Assembly (NCBI GenBank): GCA_003154855.1
Contig: PMEV01000103.1
Location: forward strand, 3,402 to 15,446
Direction of reading: 5' to 3'
DNA: 12,045 nucleotides
Source: Bryobacterales bacterium
Lineage (GTDB): Bacteria > Acidobacteriota > Terriglobia > Bryobacterales > Bryobacteraceae
The translations under genes and the position numbers were made by a program. The first letter of the stretch is position 1. Each line of letters opens with the position of its first letter. Shown piece after piece: positions 1 to 6,676 of the stretch. The notes below the pieces were generated by a model, which saw only the letters and a program-made list of their open reading frames with translations, was not told the DNA's origin and did not search any database.

Positions 1-225
1 GCTGATCTCAGGCATGGCAACCCATACCCAGTTTAGTACGGGTTGCCGGCCGGGAGGCGGTGCGGGCCAGGAAAGAGTATGCTTGAGGAGAGGCCTACTG
101 GCAGTGGACCGCCGACGTTAGCCGGCGGCAATTCTACCGGGCGCCTCGCTAGAGGGGATCGTCGAGTTCATCCGGCCGTCTACGAGACAGGCTGGCTGAA
201 GGGGAGGATCCGAAAAGAGATCAAA
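1..225 (+). other. Hairpin-rich leader upstream of the NYN-LOTUS gene
   Basis: This 225-base stretch can be read open in the frame of the next gene from base 43, but that translation is rich in Arg, Gly and Pro and looks like no protein family, while the NYN domain begins only after the ATG at 226. I therefore treat it as non-coding. Three inverted repeats are visible: 16-23 with 40-47 (8 pairs), 109-114 with 123-128 (6 pairs, 8-base loop) and 144-147 with 152-155 (4 pairs, 4-base loop). A further 5-pair arm, 66-70 with 98-102, could close a 27-base loop. I compared it by memory with RNase P RNA, SRP RNA, tmRNA and common riboswitches and saw no match. It may be the tail of an upstream gene's terminator plus a 5' UTR, or a structured leader. 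Confidence 0.35.
16..47 (+). repeat. Inverted repeat / hairpin, 8-bp perfect stem
   Basis: GGCAACCC (16-23) is the exact reverse complement of GGGTTGCC (40-47), and two more A-T pairs inside (25-26 with 37-38) extend the stem past one mismatch. There is no T-run after it on either strand, so it is not a canonical intrinsic terminator. It could be the terminator of a gene left of the window, a leader hairpin or a protein-binding site. Confidence 0.4.
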
Positions 226-1614
226 ATGACAGACAAATTGAAAATCGCCGTGTTCGTCGACTACGACAACATTGAAATCGGCGTGAAATCGACACTGCAG
301 CGGGAGTTTGAAGTGGCCGCGGTGTTGGAAAGCCTGCGCGAGCGGGGAGACATCGTGGCCAAGTTCGCCTACGCGGACTGGGGCCGGCAGGAAGGGGCAA
401 AACGGCAAATGGCGGAGAACGCGGTGCAGATGGTGCAGCGCGTGCCGTCGCCGCGTGGAGACAAGAACGGCGCGGACATCAACCTGGCGCTGGATGCGCT
501 GGAGATGGCGTTCACGCACAATCACATCAACGCGTTCGCGATCGTGAGCGGGGACAGCGACTTCATCCCGCTGTTGAACAAACTGAAGGAGTACGGCAAA
601 ACGGTGTTCGTGGTGGGGGGGCGCGCGTTCACGAGCACGATTCTGCAGAAGAACTGCCACGAGTTCATCAGCTTCGAATCGCTGATGACGGACGAGCCGC
701 AACGGAGAAGCGAACGGCAGCAGCAGCCACCGAAGGAGCAGGCGCCGCCGAGGGAGCAGGGGCAGCCGCCGCAAGCGCAACAGCCACCGCCAGCGCAGCA
801 TCAGCAACATTCGCAGCAAGGCGGGCGGGGCGGGCGCGGACCGCGGCACAGGCCGGCGCCTCTGGAGCTATCGCAGGCCATGCCGCTGGTCGAACGGGCG
901 TTGCAGGTGCTGGACCGGCGCGAAGTGACGCCGCAGCTCGGGCTGCTGAAATCGACGATGCTGCAACTGGACCCCACGTTCTCGGAGAAGGCGTACGGAG
1001 CGGGGAGCTTCACGGAGTTCGTGGAGAAGATGAAGAACGCCGATTACGTGAATGTGACCGGAGCGGAGGGGCGCTACGTGATCGAGCGGAAGGGCGCGCC
1101 GAAGCAGGAGGAGCCGGCGCACAAGCCGGAGGAGGCGCTGCCACTGCTGCGCGACGTGCTGGAGACGCACCGGCTGGAGATGGATGCCGGCGCCCTGGCG
1201 GAAGACCTGGAGGGCTGGGTTCGCGGCGAACACGAAGGATTCGAGCCGCAGAAATACGGGTTCCAGGAATTCCAGGAGTTCCTCAACTTCGCGCAAGACA
1301 AGCTGCTGGTGCGCGTGGAGCCGCACGAAGAGCGTGGACTGATGGTGTCGCTGGGGGCGGAGTTCTATCCGCCGGCGCCGCCCGAACCGACGCCCGAGGA
1401 GTTGGAGGCCGCGGCGCTGACCGAACTCGACGAAAAGCAGCCCGAGAGCAACCAGACTCCGGCGCTGATGGAGCCTAAGAAGGTCAAGCGTCCGAGGCGC
1501 GCGGCGGCTGCGGGAACGACGCGGCGCACCAAGAAGGCGGTGGCGACGCACAGCCCCTCGCCGACGCGCGCTCGACGGGTGCGCAAGAACCCGCCGCCTC
1601 CGCAGGGGGAGTGA
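226..1614 (+). CDS. NYN-domain (LabA/DUF88-like) protein with two LOTUS/OST-HTH domains
   Basis: Probable RNA-acting cytoplasmic protein of 462 residues. Residues 5-152 form a NYN domain (PIN-like nuclease fold). The acidic residues expected for metal binding are present: D12 and D14 in VDYDN, D84 in GADIN, and D110 and D112 in SGDSDF. A disordered linker (about 157-210), rich in Gln, Pro and Arg, ends in an RGG-like GGRGGRG stretch. Two helical-wing segments follow (about 212-288 and 302-380) that fit LOTUS/OST-HTH domains, known RNA-binding modules. The protein ends in an acidic/Pro segment and a very basic tail (417-455). In this family (LabA, MARF1-like) NYN plus OST-HTH suggests a ribonuclease or RNA-binding regulator; the target is unknown. 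The ATG at 226 was chosen because the domain starts right after it and AGAG lies 6 bases upstream. A longer frame opens at 43 but is not family-like. Confidence 0.88.
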   Translation: MTDKLKIAVFVDYDNIEIGVKSTLQREFEVAAVLESLRERGDIVAKFAYADWGRQEGAKRQMAENAVQMVQRVPSPRGDKNGADINLALDALEMAFTHNHINAFAIVSGDSDFIPLLNKLKEYGKTVFVVGGRAFTSTILQKNCHEFISFESLMTDEPQRRSERQQQPPKEQAPPREQGQPPQAQQPPPAQHQQHSQQGGRGGRGPRHRPAPLELSQAMPLVERALQVLDRREVTPQLGLLKSTMLQLDPTFSEKAYGAGSFTEFVEKMKNADYVNVTGAEGRYVIERKGAPKQEEPAHKPEEALPLLRDVLETHRLEMDAGALAEDLEGWVRGEHEGFEPQKYGFQEFQEFLNFAQDKLLVRVEPHEERGLMVSLGAEFYPPAPPEPTPEELEAAALTELDEKQPESNQTPALMEPKKVKRPRRAAAAGTTRRTKKAVATHSPSPTRARRVRKNPPPPQGE

Positions 1615-1618
1615 CGGC

Positions 1619-2023
1619 ATGATCGAGAGGCTGAGCCCGCCGGGCGTTCCGTCGCCCCGCGGGCCCTACTCACCCGCGGTGCGCGCGGGCGATTTCCTGT
1701 TCGTCTCGGGCCAGGGGCCGGTGGATGCGGTCACCGACCGGATCTCGAAGGGCGACATCCGGCACGAAACGCGGCTGGTGCTGGAGAATATCCGGCGGAT
1801 TCTGGAGGGCTGCGGGTCGTCGCTGGCGGAGGTCGCGAGGTGTACTGTGTACATGGCGGACGTGGGCGAGTTCGCCGCCATGAACGAGGTGTACGGGGAG
1901 TTCTTCGGCGAGCAGAAGCCGGCGCGGACCACGGTGCAGGTGGCGCGGCTGCCCTTCGATATACGGGTGGAGATCGACGCGATCGCTTACCGGCCGGCGG
2001 GAGAGTCGCGGAGCAGTTCGTAG
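1619..2023 (+). CDS. RidA family protein (YjgF/YER057c/UK114), enamine/imine deaminase
   Basis: A 134-residue protein, normal for the trimeric RidA family, whose canonical members hydrolyse reactive 2-aminoacrylate and related imines released by PLP enzymes. Family landmarks are all visible: GPYSPAV with Y17, LFVSGQ at 27-32, the PAR motif with R103 (equivalent to the substrate-binding Arg105 of E. coli RidA), and VEIDAIA at 117-123 with E118. The position after the active-site Arg that is often Cys is Thr here, as in several RidA subgroups, so the exact substrate is open. The start codon lies 4 bases after the stop of the NYN-LOTUS gene, and its Shine-Dalgarno (GGGGGAG, 1605-1611) lies inside that gene's last codons. 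This points to one transcript with coupled translation. Confidence 0.93.
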   Translation: MIERLSPPGVPSPRGPYSPAVRAGDFLFVSGQGPVDAVTDRISKGDIRHETRLVLENIRRILEGCGSSLAEVARCTVYMADVGEFAAMNEVYGEFFGEQKPARTTVQVARLPFDIRVEIDAIAYRPAGESRSSS

Positions 2024-2045
2024 AGCGGGGCTAATAGAGCTTGAG

Positions 2046-3143
2046 ATGAAGAAAACGGCCTGCGCAGCCGCGATGGCCGCGATTGCTTGTACCGCCGGCA
2101 TTGTGATGCTGGCCTTGCCGCTGGCTAGGCCAGCCCGACCCGTCTCAGGGGACGGCGGGCCTGCTACTGCCGCGGCGATCAACGGGCCGTGCTCCATTGT
2201 GGTTGACGGCTCGCAGACCCTCTATGTGGTCGAGTACTTCCATGTGATCCGGCGCGTTGACCTTTCGAGCGGCATTATCGGCACTGTACACACGCAAGAG
2301 CCGCTCGAAAGCATCAGCGCCTTGGCATTGGATCCGGCGGGCGACCTGATTGTTGTCGAAGCAGATCGAGTCCACAAGGTGAGCGTGCGGGACGGGTCTG
2401 TCCGGGACATCGTCGGCGGTGGCATTGGGTTCGGCGGCGATGGCGGACCGGCAGCGCTCGGCGAACTGGAGCTGCCGGAAGGGGCCGCGTTCGACCGAGC
2501 GGGCAATCTGTACATCGCAGACCCGAGCAATCATCGTGTACGGCGTGTGGACGCCTCAACGGGTATCATCACGACCGTGGCGGGCAACGGTCGTCGGAAC
2601 ACAACCGGGGACGGCGGCCCGGCTACGCAAGCCAGTCTGGAGTATCCAGGCTCCGTGGCCGTCGGCGCGGACGGCGACCTATTCATCTCACAATCTGGCT
2701 ACACGCCCGACAGGGGTTGTATCCGGCGCGTAGACGGGCGAACGGGCATCATTCAGACCATAGCTGGGCTCGGCGTCCGGAACCTGGCCAAGGTTGGCAT
2801 GCCAGCCCGGGAGGCCAAACTCGAATCCCCGAATAACGTGGTGCTGGATCGCGACGGCAGCCTCCTGTTTATCGAACGGACCGTTGCCCGGGTATGTCGG
2901 ATCGATGTTCGCACCGGAATTCTCCGCACGATCGCTGGCACGGTCAGGGGGTTTAGCGGCGACGGCGGTCTGGCTACTCGGGCAAAGCTGATCGATCCCG
3001 GATCTATTGCACTGGATTCGAACGGCAATCTGTTCATCGCCGACTTCGTAAGTAACCGGGTTCGCCGCGTGGACGCGCGCACTGGCGCGATTACAACTGT
3101 AGCGGGCAACGGCCTTCCCCACCGCATAGACATTCTTATGTGA
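2046..3143 (+). CDS. Secreted NHL-repeat beta-propeller protein
   Basis: A 365-residue protein with a probable signal peptide (MKK, then a hydrophobic stretch to about residue 27, possible cleavage after LPLA). The rest is five to six NHL-like repeats of about 50 residues, at about 34-83, 84-128 (degenerate), 129-181, 187-243, 244-297 and 302-354. Each has the form 'GDGGPA...P..vavD..GnLyiaD...rvRRVD..TGiI.TvAG'. GDGG occurs at 35, 131, 188 and 305, and the GNLYIAD/GNLFIAD strand at 153 and 327. Such repeats fold into a beta-propeller, probably six-bladed here, and act in binding. No catalytic motif is visible and the ligand is unknown. Proteins of this kind are abundant in Solibacter-like Acidobacteriota. 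Only 22 bases separate it from the RidA gene, so read-through is possible; its Shine-Dalgarno is weak (AGAG, 2036-2039). Confidence 0.85.
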   Translation: MKKTACAAAMAAIACTAGIVMLALPLARPARPVSGDGGPATAAAINGPCSIVVDGSQTLYVVEYFHVIRRVDLSSGIIGTVHTQEPLESISALALDPAGDLIVVEADRVHKVSVRDGSVRDIVGGGIGFGGDGGPAALGELELPEGAAFDRAGNLYIADPSNHRVRRVDASTGIITTVAGNGRRNTTGDGGPATQASLEYPGSVAVGADGDLFISQSGYTPDRGCIRRVDGRTGIIQTIAGLGVRNLAKVGMPAREAKLESPNNVVLDRDGSLLFIERTVARVCRIDVRTGILRTIAGTVRGFSGDGGLATRAKLIDPGSIALDSNGNLFIADFVSNRVRRVDARTGAITTVAGNGLPHRIDILM

Positions 3144-3181
3144 GCCAGCTCGGCCGAGACCTCACCGCCGTCGCCGCGGCG
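3144..3181. other. Convergent gap with GC-rich palindromes, possible two-way terminator
   Basis: This 38-base gap lies between two convergent stop codons. It contains two 10-base perfect palindromes, CTCGGCCGAG (3149-3158) and CGCCGCGGCG (3172-3181). CGCTAGCG (3180-3187) overlaps the stop codon of the minus-strand gene. The palindromes have no loop and no T-run follows on either strand, so termination by this stretch is only a guess. Confidence 0.2.
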
Positions 3182-5698
3182 CTAGCGGGGAGGCGGCGGC
3201 TGGCGGAACGGCTTGCCCGCTTCGTAGAGGGCGATGCGGCTCCTGAGGGCTTCGGCTTGGGCGGGCGGGCCCAGGGCGAGGGCGCGGCGGGCGGTGAGGG
3301 CGGCGTCGGCGAAGCGGTTGGTTTCGGCGTACGCGGCGGCGAGGGCGTCCAGGATTGCGGGGTCCTTTCCGCCGGAGAGTTGCATGGCGCGCACGGCGAA
3401 CGCCAGGGCCTCGGTTCCGTTGCGCAGGGATGCTTCGGGTGAGGTGGCCAGCACCCAGGCCGCGCGCTGCAGCGCCGGGGCGTTGCCGGCTTGCAGACGG
3501 ATGGCCTCGCGCCAGTGCGCTAGCGCCTCGGCGGTCTGACCTCGCGCGTAGAGCGCATTGGCCAGAGAGTCGTGGGCTGGAGCATCGTGGGGATCCAGAT
3601 CGAGGGCCTGGCGCCACTCGCGGATCGCTTCCTCGGCCTCACCTCGCTGGGCCGCGAGCAGACCGAGTTGATAATGGGCCGGGGCGTAGCGGGGGTCCAG
3701 TTCGAGCGCCTTGCGGAGTTCGAGCAGCGCTTCGGAGGGCTGTCCCTGTTGGATGAGCGCGCGGGCCAGGTTGGAATGAGCTGGAGGGGACTCCGGTTTC
3801 TGTTGGACCGCTTGGCGAAACTCCACGAGAGCTTCGTCGAGGCGGCCCGTATCGAGAAGCAGCAGGCCCAGCTCGTTGTGCGAGGAGGTGGAGCGCAGCT
3901 CGAGCTCCCGGGCCTTTTGAAGGTGCGCGGCCGCCTCGTCACGGCGTCCCGCCATGAGCAGCACCTCAGCCAGATGACGGTGGGCGAGATCTTCGTCGGG
4001 ACCGAGCGCGACAGTCCGCTTCCAGAGGGCGATGGACTCCTCGATGCGCCGGTGCTTCTCGAGATACAGGGCGCGATCGTAGAGCCGGTAGAATTCGACG
4101 GCCGGGCCGCCGAGCTCGCGCAGCCCGTCGGGCGGGATGTTCACGAACTCGGGGAGATTCACGGCGCGGTTGGCAGCGGTGGAGTTGTCGATGAGGATGG
4201 CGGGGCTGTCGCTGCCATCCGGGTCGATGTGGGTCAGGTACATCTGGGTGTAGGGCGAACGGGCCTTGGAAGAGAAGACGAGCCAGCGTCCGTTGGGCGA
4301 AAAGCTGTGCCAGGAATTCATGAGCGGGGTGTTGCAGCGCATGCGCCGGGCCTGGCCGCCCTCGGCCGGCACAATGTACAACTGGGAATCGGGGCGCATC
4401 AGCAGGCCGTTGCGGCACTGGACGTACACAATCCAGCGGCCGTCCGGCGAGACCTTGGGAAAGGTGTTGCTGAGGCCGTTGCGCGAGGCGCCCGCGATGG
4501 GCTCCGGCACGCCGCCGCGGCCGGCGTTGAAAGGGATGCGGTAGAGGTCGTATTGGAGCTGGAGCTCGTTGGGGTCGCCGGCGAACTGGGCCTCGGGCGC
4601 GCCATTGGGATGGGGGTCCTGGGCGGGGGCGCGGGCAAACACCAGGTAATCGCCGGCGGGGCTCCAGAAACCGCCCATCTGCACAAAGCGCGGGTCGTCG
4701 GCGCCGGGCAAGGGCTGCAAGATTCCGGTCGAGCGGCTGTACCAGGTCAGAATTCCGCGGGTGGGGAAGAAGACCTGCAAGAATTTGTAGTCCTTGAAAT
4801 TGGCGACGTAGTAATTGCTGGCCTGGGTGGGGGATTCATCGAGGGTGGTGACGACGTAGCGTCCGTCGGGAGAAACCTGGGACATGAAACCGACACGAAT
4901 CGCAGCCTTGATCGGCCCCTGGGCGGTGCTCCACTGAATCACGTTCTCGCGGCGGATGGAGGTGGAGGGCGCGACGGGGGTCAGGGTATACAATCCGCGA
5001 TTGTTGCGGAGGCCGTCGAGGTCCATGCCCAGCGTTTTGCCGTCGGCGGAGAAGGAATGGCAGTTGGCGCAGACCGGGATTTCCTCCATCACCACGCGGC
5101 TCTGGGACTCGGCAAGGTTGCGGAGCCGCCACTGGATGAGGTGCACGGCGTCGGCGGCGAGAGGCTGGATGGCGCCGGTCTGGGTGTGGGTGGGCATGAG
5201 CGGGACGTCGCGATAGAAGATGGGCGCGCCCACCGGGTCGCGCGAAACCCGAATGGCCACGCGCCCGCGCGACAGGGGGCGCTCGGGGCTGGCGGCGGTG
5301 AAGCCGGAGATGGTCAGGGTGGCCGCGCCCGCCACGGAGTGCCTCTTGATAGAGGCCCAGGTGGTGGCATCCGGAGTCCAGGTGTGCGCGGCGGCCTGCT
5401 GGGGAGTCAGATGAGGGAGCTGGTTGGTCTCGGAAACGCAATCCGGGTCGATCTTGCCGATATGCAGGCGCGGGCCGCGCGAGGTGGCGCGGAGGGAGGG
5501 GGCGCCGTCGGCGAAGGAGACTTCGATTCGCCAGATGGTGGCGGCGGACGCGCCATCGCGCCACAGGAAGGTGGGGGGCGTGATCTCGGGCGGGAAGACC
5601 GAACCGTCCTGGGGATAATCGATGGCGATCGCCGCCGGCGGGAGCGCGGAGGCCACGGACGCGATCAGAAGGACGGCCGTGGCCACGCGGCGAAGCAC
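3182..5698 (-). CDS. Secreted PD40 (TolB-like) / TPR protein with a CxxCH motif
   Basis: An 838-residue exported protein. Residues 1-25 look like a signal peptide (MLRRVATAVL..., cleavage perhaps after AAIA). Residues 26-200 are beta-rich and unassigned. C210-A-N-C213-H214 is a textbook c-type haem attachment motif (CxxCH) just before the propeller region. Four PD40/WD40-like strands follow: SPDGRYVV (276), SPAGDYLVF (346), SPDGRWIVY (417) and SPNGRWLVF (467), typical of TolB-like beta-propellers. From about 537 to 820 there are six or more tetratricopeptide repeats. The architecture suggests a periplasmic or outer-surface scaffold. Haem binding is inferred from one motif, and no axial Met is assigned. 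The start is a GTG at 5698 with a weak GGA four bases away. An ATG 11 bases upstream is out of frame, and I see no other in-frame start nearby. The long opposite-strand frame over this gene is a shadow. Confidence 0.82.
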   Translation of the reverse strand: MLRRVATAVLLIASVASALPPAAIAIDYPQDGSVFPPEITPPTFLWRDGASAATIWRIEVSFADGAPSLRATSRGPRLHIGKIDPDCVSETNQLPHLTPQQAAAHTWTPDATTWASIKRHSVAGAATLTISGFTAASPERPLSRGRVAIRVSRDPVGAPIFYRDVPLMPTHTQTGAIQPLAADAVHLIQWRLRNLAESQSRVVMEEIPVCANCHSFSADGKTLGMDLDGLRNNRGLYTLTPVAPSTSIRRENVIQWSTAQGPIKAAIRVGFMSQVSPDGRYVVTTLDESPTQASNYYVANFKDYKFLQVFFPTRGILTWYSRSTGILQPLPGADDPRFVQMGGFWSPAGDYLVFARAPAQDPHPNGAPEAQFAGDPNELQLQYDLYRIPFNAGRGGVPEPIAGASRNGLSNTFPKVSPDGRWIVYVQCRNGLLMRPDSQLYIVPAEGGQARRMRCNTPLMNSWHSFSPNGRWLVFSSKARSPYTQMYLTHIDPDGSDSPAILIDNSTAANRAVNLPEFVNIPPDGLRELGGPAVEFYRLYDRALYLEKHRRIEESIALWKRTVALGPDEDLAHRHLAEVLLMAGRRDEAAAHLQKARELELRSTSSHNELGLLLLDTGRLDEALVEFRQAVQQKPESPPAHSNLARALIQQGQPSEALLELRKALELDPRYAPAHYQLGLLAAQRGEAEEAIREWRQALDLDPHDAPAHDSLANALYARGQTAEALAHWREAIRLQAGNAPALQRAAWVLATSPEASLRNGTEALAFAVRAMQLSGGKDPAILDALAAAYAETNRFADAALTARRALALGPPAQAEALRSRIALYEAGKPFRQPPPPR

Positions 5699-5752
5699 AA
5701 TTCCATTATCGTGCCTGTCGGGGCGGCAGGATCTGCGGCAACTTCCGAGTGA

Positions 5753-5811
5753 TCGAGGGGAAGTCTACCTTCATCGGGCGCAAGGCTTCGATGTGCGGGC
5801 CGGCCCCTCGA
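5753..5811. repeat. Inverted repeat between the PD40/TPR gene and the low-GC gene
   Basis: TCGAGGGG (5753-5760) is matched exactly by CCCCTCGA (5804-5811). A perfect GGGCCGGCCC palindrome (5797-5806) overlaps the right arm. It lies in the 130-base gap after the stop of the minus-strand gene at 5829 and before the start of the gene at 5698. It might terminate the first or bind a regulator of the second. No T-run follows on the minus strand, so intrinsic termination is doubtful. Nothing else recognisable lies in the gap. Confidence 0.25.
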
Positions 5812-5828
5812 GATCGGAGCCTAGAACG

Positions 5829-6485
5829 CTAAAGCCGACGCAGGGCCGAGAAAGGCCGATGCCACCGCAGAGTTTCGCACCATATCCTTTCCTCCTCCGT
5901 CCAATCCTTCAAACCTGGATGACTTCCGGTCCGCAATCGAACGTGATAGCCTTCCGGAAGTGTCTTCCAATACGTGGCACGCCATGGAGCAACACTCTCC
6001 CACTCCTGGGTGCCTGACACCGGCTCGCCTGCGTATCGAAACCGAATTGCATCCTCCAACCTGCGCTTGGTACGGCTCCAAAGGTGTGTCTCCCAAGTCT
6101 CCTGTTCCTTGTCGAATCCATCGCCGGACTCTTCGATGTACAGGTCCCAATTCGGCTCGGCTACCGCTTCCCAGAGAGCGGCTCCGCGCGCTGTGAGGCC
6201 TACTCCGAATCGCCCATCAAGCATAGTCAATGCAGAAGCGATCTCCTCAACTGTTGGCACGCAGACAACTACGCCCGAGTAATCTGGAGCGCCACGGTAG
6301 TCCGGACAGTTGAGGTGGCTGTCTCGATCAGCGGCAAAGAGATGTCCTTCTGCGAGCATTCTCGCCAGGCGCTCTGCGGCGTCCGCCAAGTCCAATTCGT
6401 CGGCATATTCTTCGTGGAACCCACGAGAGACTGGATGCACTATATCCACGCACGCCGTGAGAACATTGTATTCATACCGTTCCAT
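5829..6485 (-). CDS. Unrecognised cytoplasmic protein in a low-GC stretch
   Basis: I do not recognise this protein with confidence. From the ATG at 6485 it has 218 residues. It is acidic and soluble, with no signal peptide or membrane segment, and unusually rich in Trp (11 or so) and Glu. Visible features are an N-terminal half that reads as helices (DLADAAERLARMLAEGH), a central LTARGAALWEAVAEPNWDLY motif that looks like a winged-helix or helix-pair segment, and WRATYWKTLPEGYHV near the C-terminus. Composition of this kind is seen in immunity-like or accessory proteins, but no toxin lies nearby, so I assign no function. Base composition is clearly lower in GC than in the flanking genes, which suggests transfer. 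Start choice is uncertain: ATG at 6485 has GAAGGG just upstream, ATG at 6503 has GGAA, and a GTG at 6605 would give 258 residues across a G7 tract. Frames on the other strand here look non-coding. Confidence 0.6.
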   Translation of the reverse strand: MERYEYNVLTACVDIVHPVSRGFHEEYADELDLADAAERLARMLAEGHLFAADRDSHLNCPDYRGAPDYSGVVVCVPTVEEIASALTMLDGRFGVGLTARGAALWEAVAEPNWDLYIEESGDGFDKEQETWETHLWSRTKRRLEDAIRFRYAGEPVSGTQEWESVAPWRATYWKTLPEGYHVRLRTGSHPGLKDWTEEERIWCETLRWHRPFSALRRL

Positions 6486-6676
6486 GTGCCCTTCATTCCC
6501 CATCGTTTCCATGGGGTATAAACTTACATCATTCTTCCAGTTTCGCCCCCCCGTTGCTGTCGTCGCAACAAGGGCAGCAGAGGATGGAGCCCAAGTAGTG
6601 CTCACCGATTCCAGGCAGGTCCCCAGGTCCTGATAGAGTGGGTGATCTTTGCACTTCTTAGGTCACACGATCTGCT
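6486..6676. other. Intergenic stretch upstream of the orphan gene and downstream of lpxA
   Basis: These 191 bases carry no convincing gene other than the possible N-terminal extension of the minus-strand orphan. On the minus strand TTTATA (6522-6517) could be a -10 box for that gene, without a recognisable -35. A short direct repeat CAGGTCC occurs at 6616-6622 and 6624-6630, and a C7 run lies at 6546-6552. No T-tailed hairpin follows the lpxA stop. Confidence 0.25.

Noticed and set aside
43..225. N-terminal extension of the NYN-LOTUS protein from base 43.
   Set aside because: The 61 extra residues are Arg/Gly/Pro-rich, the NYN fold begins right after the ATG at 226, and the DNA there is full of hairpins.
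1..225. RNase P RNA, SRP RNA, tmRNA or a common riboswitch.
   Set aside because: The short conserved cores I know for these were looked for by eye and not found. An Infernal/Rfam scan would be decisive.
615..621. G7 run in the NYN domain (and C7 at 6546-6552) as phase-variation tracts.
   Set aside because: Seven bases is short for slippage in a high-GC genome. The first encodes ordinary Val-Gly-Gly in the domain core and the second lies outside the preferred start of the orphan gene.
2021..2040. Direct repeat TAGAGC at 2021-2026 and 2035-2040 as an attachment or duplication site.
   Set aside because: Six bases with no flanking mobile element is expected by chance.
3572..5752. Very long open frame on the + strand opposite the PD40/TPR gene (726 codons).
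   Set aside because: The translation is Gly/Val/Arg-rich and shows no family motif, whereas the minus strand gives a signal peptide, PD40 strands and TPRs. It is a high-GC antisense shadow.
6084..6521. 145-codon + strand frame opposite the orphan gene.
   Set aside because: Composition is rich in Cys, His and Arg without structure; the minus-strand frame has acidic, soluble-protein composition and longer coherent segments.
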